Assembly (NCBI RefSeq): GCF_024105665.1
Contig: NZ_JAAAMK010000001.1
Coordinates: 434,001-498,000 of the forward strand
Source: Aliihoeflea aestuarii
Lineage (GTDB): Bacteria > Pseudomonadota > Alphaproteobacteria > Rhizobiales > Rhizobiaceae
DNA length: 64,000 bases
Direction of reading: 5' to 3'
Shown: positions 62,601 to 64,000 of the stretch, in pieces
How the letters are laid out: the number at the start of each line of letters is the position of its first letter
How positions within the stretch are numbered: the stretch's first letter is position 1
Position numbers and translations under genes: made by a program
The notes under the pieces: generated by a model
Databases searched by the model: none
The model's input: only the letters and a program-made list of their open reading frames with translations
Told to the model about the DNA's origin: nothing

Positions 62601-62616
62601 CACTAATGTATTAGTG
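62601..62616. promoter_or_regulatory. Palindromic candidate operator of the GntR regulator
   Basis: CACTAAT-GT-ATTAGTG has perfect 7-base arms. It lies in the divergent gap between the transporter operon (start 62548) and the GntR gene (62671), the place where FCD-type GntR repressors usually bind. It could control both transcripts. Confidence 0.75.
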
Positions 62617-62670
62617 TGTCAAGCAAAGCGACGTGCTATGAAGCACTGGACCGCAGGAGAGATCGAAGAC

Positions 62671-63345
62671 ATGAGGGCACTCGACCGTACCCGCCAGGTG
62701 GCACCGCAGATCGCCGAAATTCTGCGCGATCGCATTCTCAAGCTTGAGCTCGCACCGCAGACGGTCTTGTCCCGCGCGGCGATCCAGCTCGAATTCGGCG
62801 TCAGCCAGACGCCGGTACGCGATGCGCTGCAGCAACTGGCCGATGAGGGCCTCGTTCAGATATTCCCGCAATCGAGCACCGTGGTATCTCCAATCGATAC
62901 CGAACAGGCACGTCAGGCCCACTTCCTGCGCTCGGCTATCGAAATCGAGGCCGTACAAAAGCTCACCGTCGCCAGGGACGCGCAATTGCTGCGAGCCTTG
63001 CGTCGTACGATCGCCAACCAGAAAGAGTTCTGCGAGGCGGAGGATTTCGAATCCTTCGACAACGAGGATCGTCTGTTCCACAAGGCGCTATACGATGCCG
63101 CCGGCATCTCAACCCTGTGGGCGCTGGTGCGCCGACATTCCGTGCATATCGATCGGCTGAGACGGCTCAATCTTCCGCGGCCTGGAAAAATGCAGTCCGT
63201 ACTGGCCGACCATGCTGCTATAACAGACGCAATGGAAATGGGTGACCCTGCGGCAGCGAGCGTTGCTCTGCGTAAGCATCTATCCGGCACGATCGCGCTG
63301 ATATCGACGATGGCAAGCGAGAATCCCGGATTCGTCGACAAGTGA
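62671..63345 (+). CDS. GntR-family (FCD) transcriptional regulator
   Basis: A 224-aa regulator. The winged helix is at the N-terminus: IAEILRDRILKLELAPQTVL, then QLEFGVSQTPVRDALQQLAD. The C-terminal FCD ligand domain has FLRSAIEIEAVQKL, DNEDRLFHKALYDAAGI and ADHAAITDAMEMGDPAAAS, with the His residues that bind metal. The ATG at 62671 (MRALDRTRQ) is preferred because AGGAG lies at reasonable distance; ATG 62638 lacks such a site. It probably represses the adjacent sugar-acid operon until the pathway intermediate is present. Confidence 0.9.
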   Translation: MRALDRTRQVAPQIAEILRDRILKLELAPQTVLSRAAIQLEFGVSQTPVRDALQQLADEGLVQIFPQSSTVVSPIDTEQARQAHFLRSAIEIEAVQKLTVARDAQLLRALRRTIANQKEFCEAEDFESFDNEDRLFHKALYDAAGISTLWALVRRHSVHIDRLRRLNLPRPGKMQSVLADHAAITDAMEMGDPAAASVALRKHLSGTIALISTMASENPGFVDK

Positions 63346-63386
63346 CGGTTTCGTGGGGCGGATATTAGGGCTGCATCATGCACGCA

Positions 63387-63412
63387 AAAGGGCGGCCCGA
63401 AGACCGCCCTTT
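63387..63412. terminator. Bidirectional intrinsic terminator
   Basis: AAAGGGCGG-CCCGAAGA-CCGCCCTTT forms a perfect 9-base stem with A/T-rich ends on both sides. It lies between the convergent GntR and BA14K-family genes and can end transcription of both. Confidence 0.75.
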
Positions 63413-63437
63413 CGATTTCGCGTTCCCGCAATCCGGC

Positions 63438-63956
63438 TCAGCCGTAAGGCGACGAGCAGGCGCGGCGCGGGCCGTTATAAGGCTGGAACGTATTGTCCGA
63501 GGCCCGATACGAGCGATACTGGCTGTAGCACCAGTCGACATGCGCCTGCGACAAGCGTCCGGGCTGGACCACTACGCGGCGCGGGGGCTGCGCGATGGCA
63601 CCGCCCGCGATCGCGCCGGCGATGAAGGCGGCGGCCGGGAACCAGTAGCCGTTGTACTGACGATAGCCCGCACGGCGGTCGCGATAGCCGCGATGGCCGT
63701 TATAGTAGCTGTAGCCGCGGTCGCGATAGAAACCGCGGCGCGCATCACGGCGATGTTCCCGCCGATCCCAGCGACGTTCCTGGCGACGGTCCCAGCGACG
63801 GTCGCCACCAAACTGAACATCCACTACATTGGCGTTCGTCGTTCCTACATCCACGCTGCGAGCCATGGCAGGTGCAGCGATGACAGGCGCACTCGTCGCG
63901 GCAATGCCGGTCAGCGCTATCGTCGATGCACAGATGATCGATAGAAATCTCTTCAT
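63438..63956 (-). CDS. BA14K-family secreted protein
   Basis: A 172-aa protein with an N-terminal signal peptide ([17 protein letters not shown]...). A long Arg/Asp/Tyr-rich region follows ([20 protein letters not shown]), then one hydrophobic segment ([17 protein letters not shown]) and the C-terminal BA14K domain [20 protein letters not shown] with closing [10 protein letters not shown]14K was described as an immunogenic lectin-like Brucella protein. It is characteristic of Hyphomicrobiales. Confidence 0.9.
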   Translation of the reverse strand: MKRFLSIICASTIALTGIAATSAPVIAAPAMARSVDVGTTNANVVDVQFGGDRRWDRRQERRWDRREHRRDARRGFYRDRGYSYYNGHRGYRDRRAGYRQYNGYWFPAAAFIAGAIAGGAIAQPPRRVVVQPGRLSQAHVDWCYSQYRSYRASDNTFQPYNGPRRACSSPYG

Positions 63957-64000
63957 TGCTCAACTCCTTTGTCTTCAAGACGCCTGGACACTTTGATGGT

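Overview
The window looks like chromosomal DNA of an alphaproteobacterium of the order Hyphomicrobiales (Rhizobiales). The base composition is GC-rich. The markers are the cell-cycle regulator GcrA, a PodJ-like polarity protein, a class I lysyl-tRNA synthetase, a SAM-II riboswitch before metZ, a BA14K-family protein, a long-form dCTP deaminase and rhizobial-type palindromic repeats. A NavMs-like sodium channel would suit a marine or saline relative, but that is a weak inference. No prophage, IS element, rRNA operon or CRISPR array was seen. Two tRNA genes are present: Gly(TCC) and Thr(CGT).

Layout. 0-5.6 kb: the 3' part of a hybrid sensor kinase tail-to-tail with a LuxR-type regulator, then DUF952-pyrD, a histone-deacetylase-fold amidohydrolase and small envelope proteins. 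5.7-11.5 kb: a membrane protein, tRNA-Gly, a BacNav channel, dcd, SAM-II/terminator/metZ, a CDP-alcohol phosphatidyltransferase, apaG and two small unknown genes. 11.6-16.8 kb: an MliC-like protein, hslO, the argD-argF operon with an attenuator-like leader, a promoter region dense in GANTC sites, gcrA and phoU. 17-26 kb: a GT2 glycosyltransferase with an extra N-terminal domain, a PhoR-like kinase with a binding protein, a TerB-like protein, lysS, an S24 peptidase-regulator with a nuclease-like partner, a DsbA-like isomerase and a ParE/ParD-like pair.

26-34.4 kb is a fatty-acid beta-oxidation block (two acyl-CoA dehydrogenases, OsmC, thiolase, FadB-type multifunctional enzyme, thioesterase) downstream of a MerR-family regulator. 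A near-perfect palindrome lies before the first dehydrogenase, and a second copy lies before the nitronate monooxygenase at 48.5 kb, which suggests one regulon. 34.7-41.2 kb: podJ-like gene, a TSUP permease with its TIGR02186 partner, and an orphan TctC-type binding protein. 41.2-47.2 kb is the four-gene ligase-associated DNA damage response system (pdeM, Lhr-like helicase, exonuclease, ATP-dependent ligase).

48.5-51.5 kb: nitronate monooxygenase, an EamA exporter, and a divergent MerR/CDF metal-efflux pair. 51.5-55.3 kb: a coxS-coxL-coxM type molybdenum hydroxylase (form II active-site loop) with purine-tract inverted repeats in both intergenic gaps. 55.7-63.4 kb: a sugar-acid catabolic cluster (IlvD/Edd dehydratase, RraA-like protein, ketoglutarate semialdehyde dehydrogenase, NitT/TauT-like ABC transporter) divergent from a GntR regulator with a palindromic candidate operator. 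The expected middle enzyme of the non-phosphorylative pentonate pathway is absent and an RraA-like gene occupies its place; I regard this as the best candidate for new biochemistry here.
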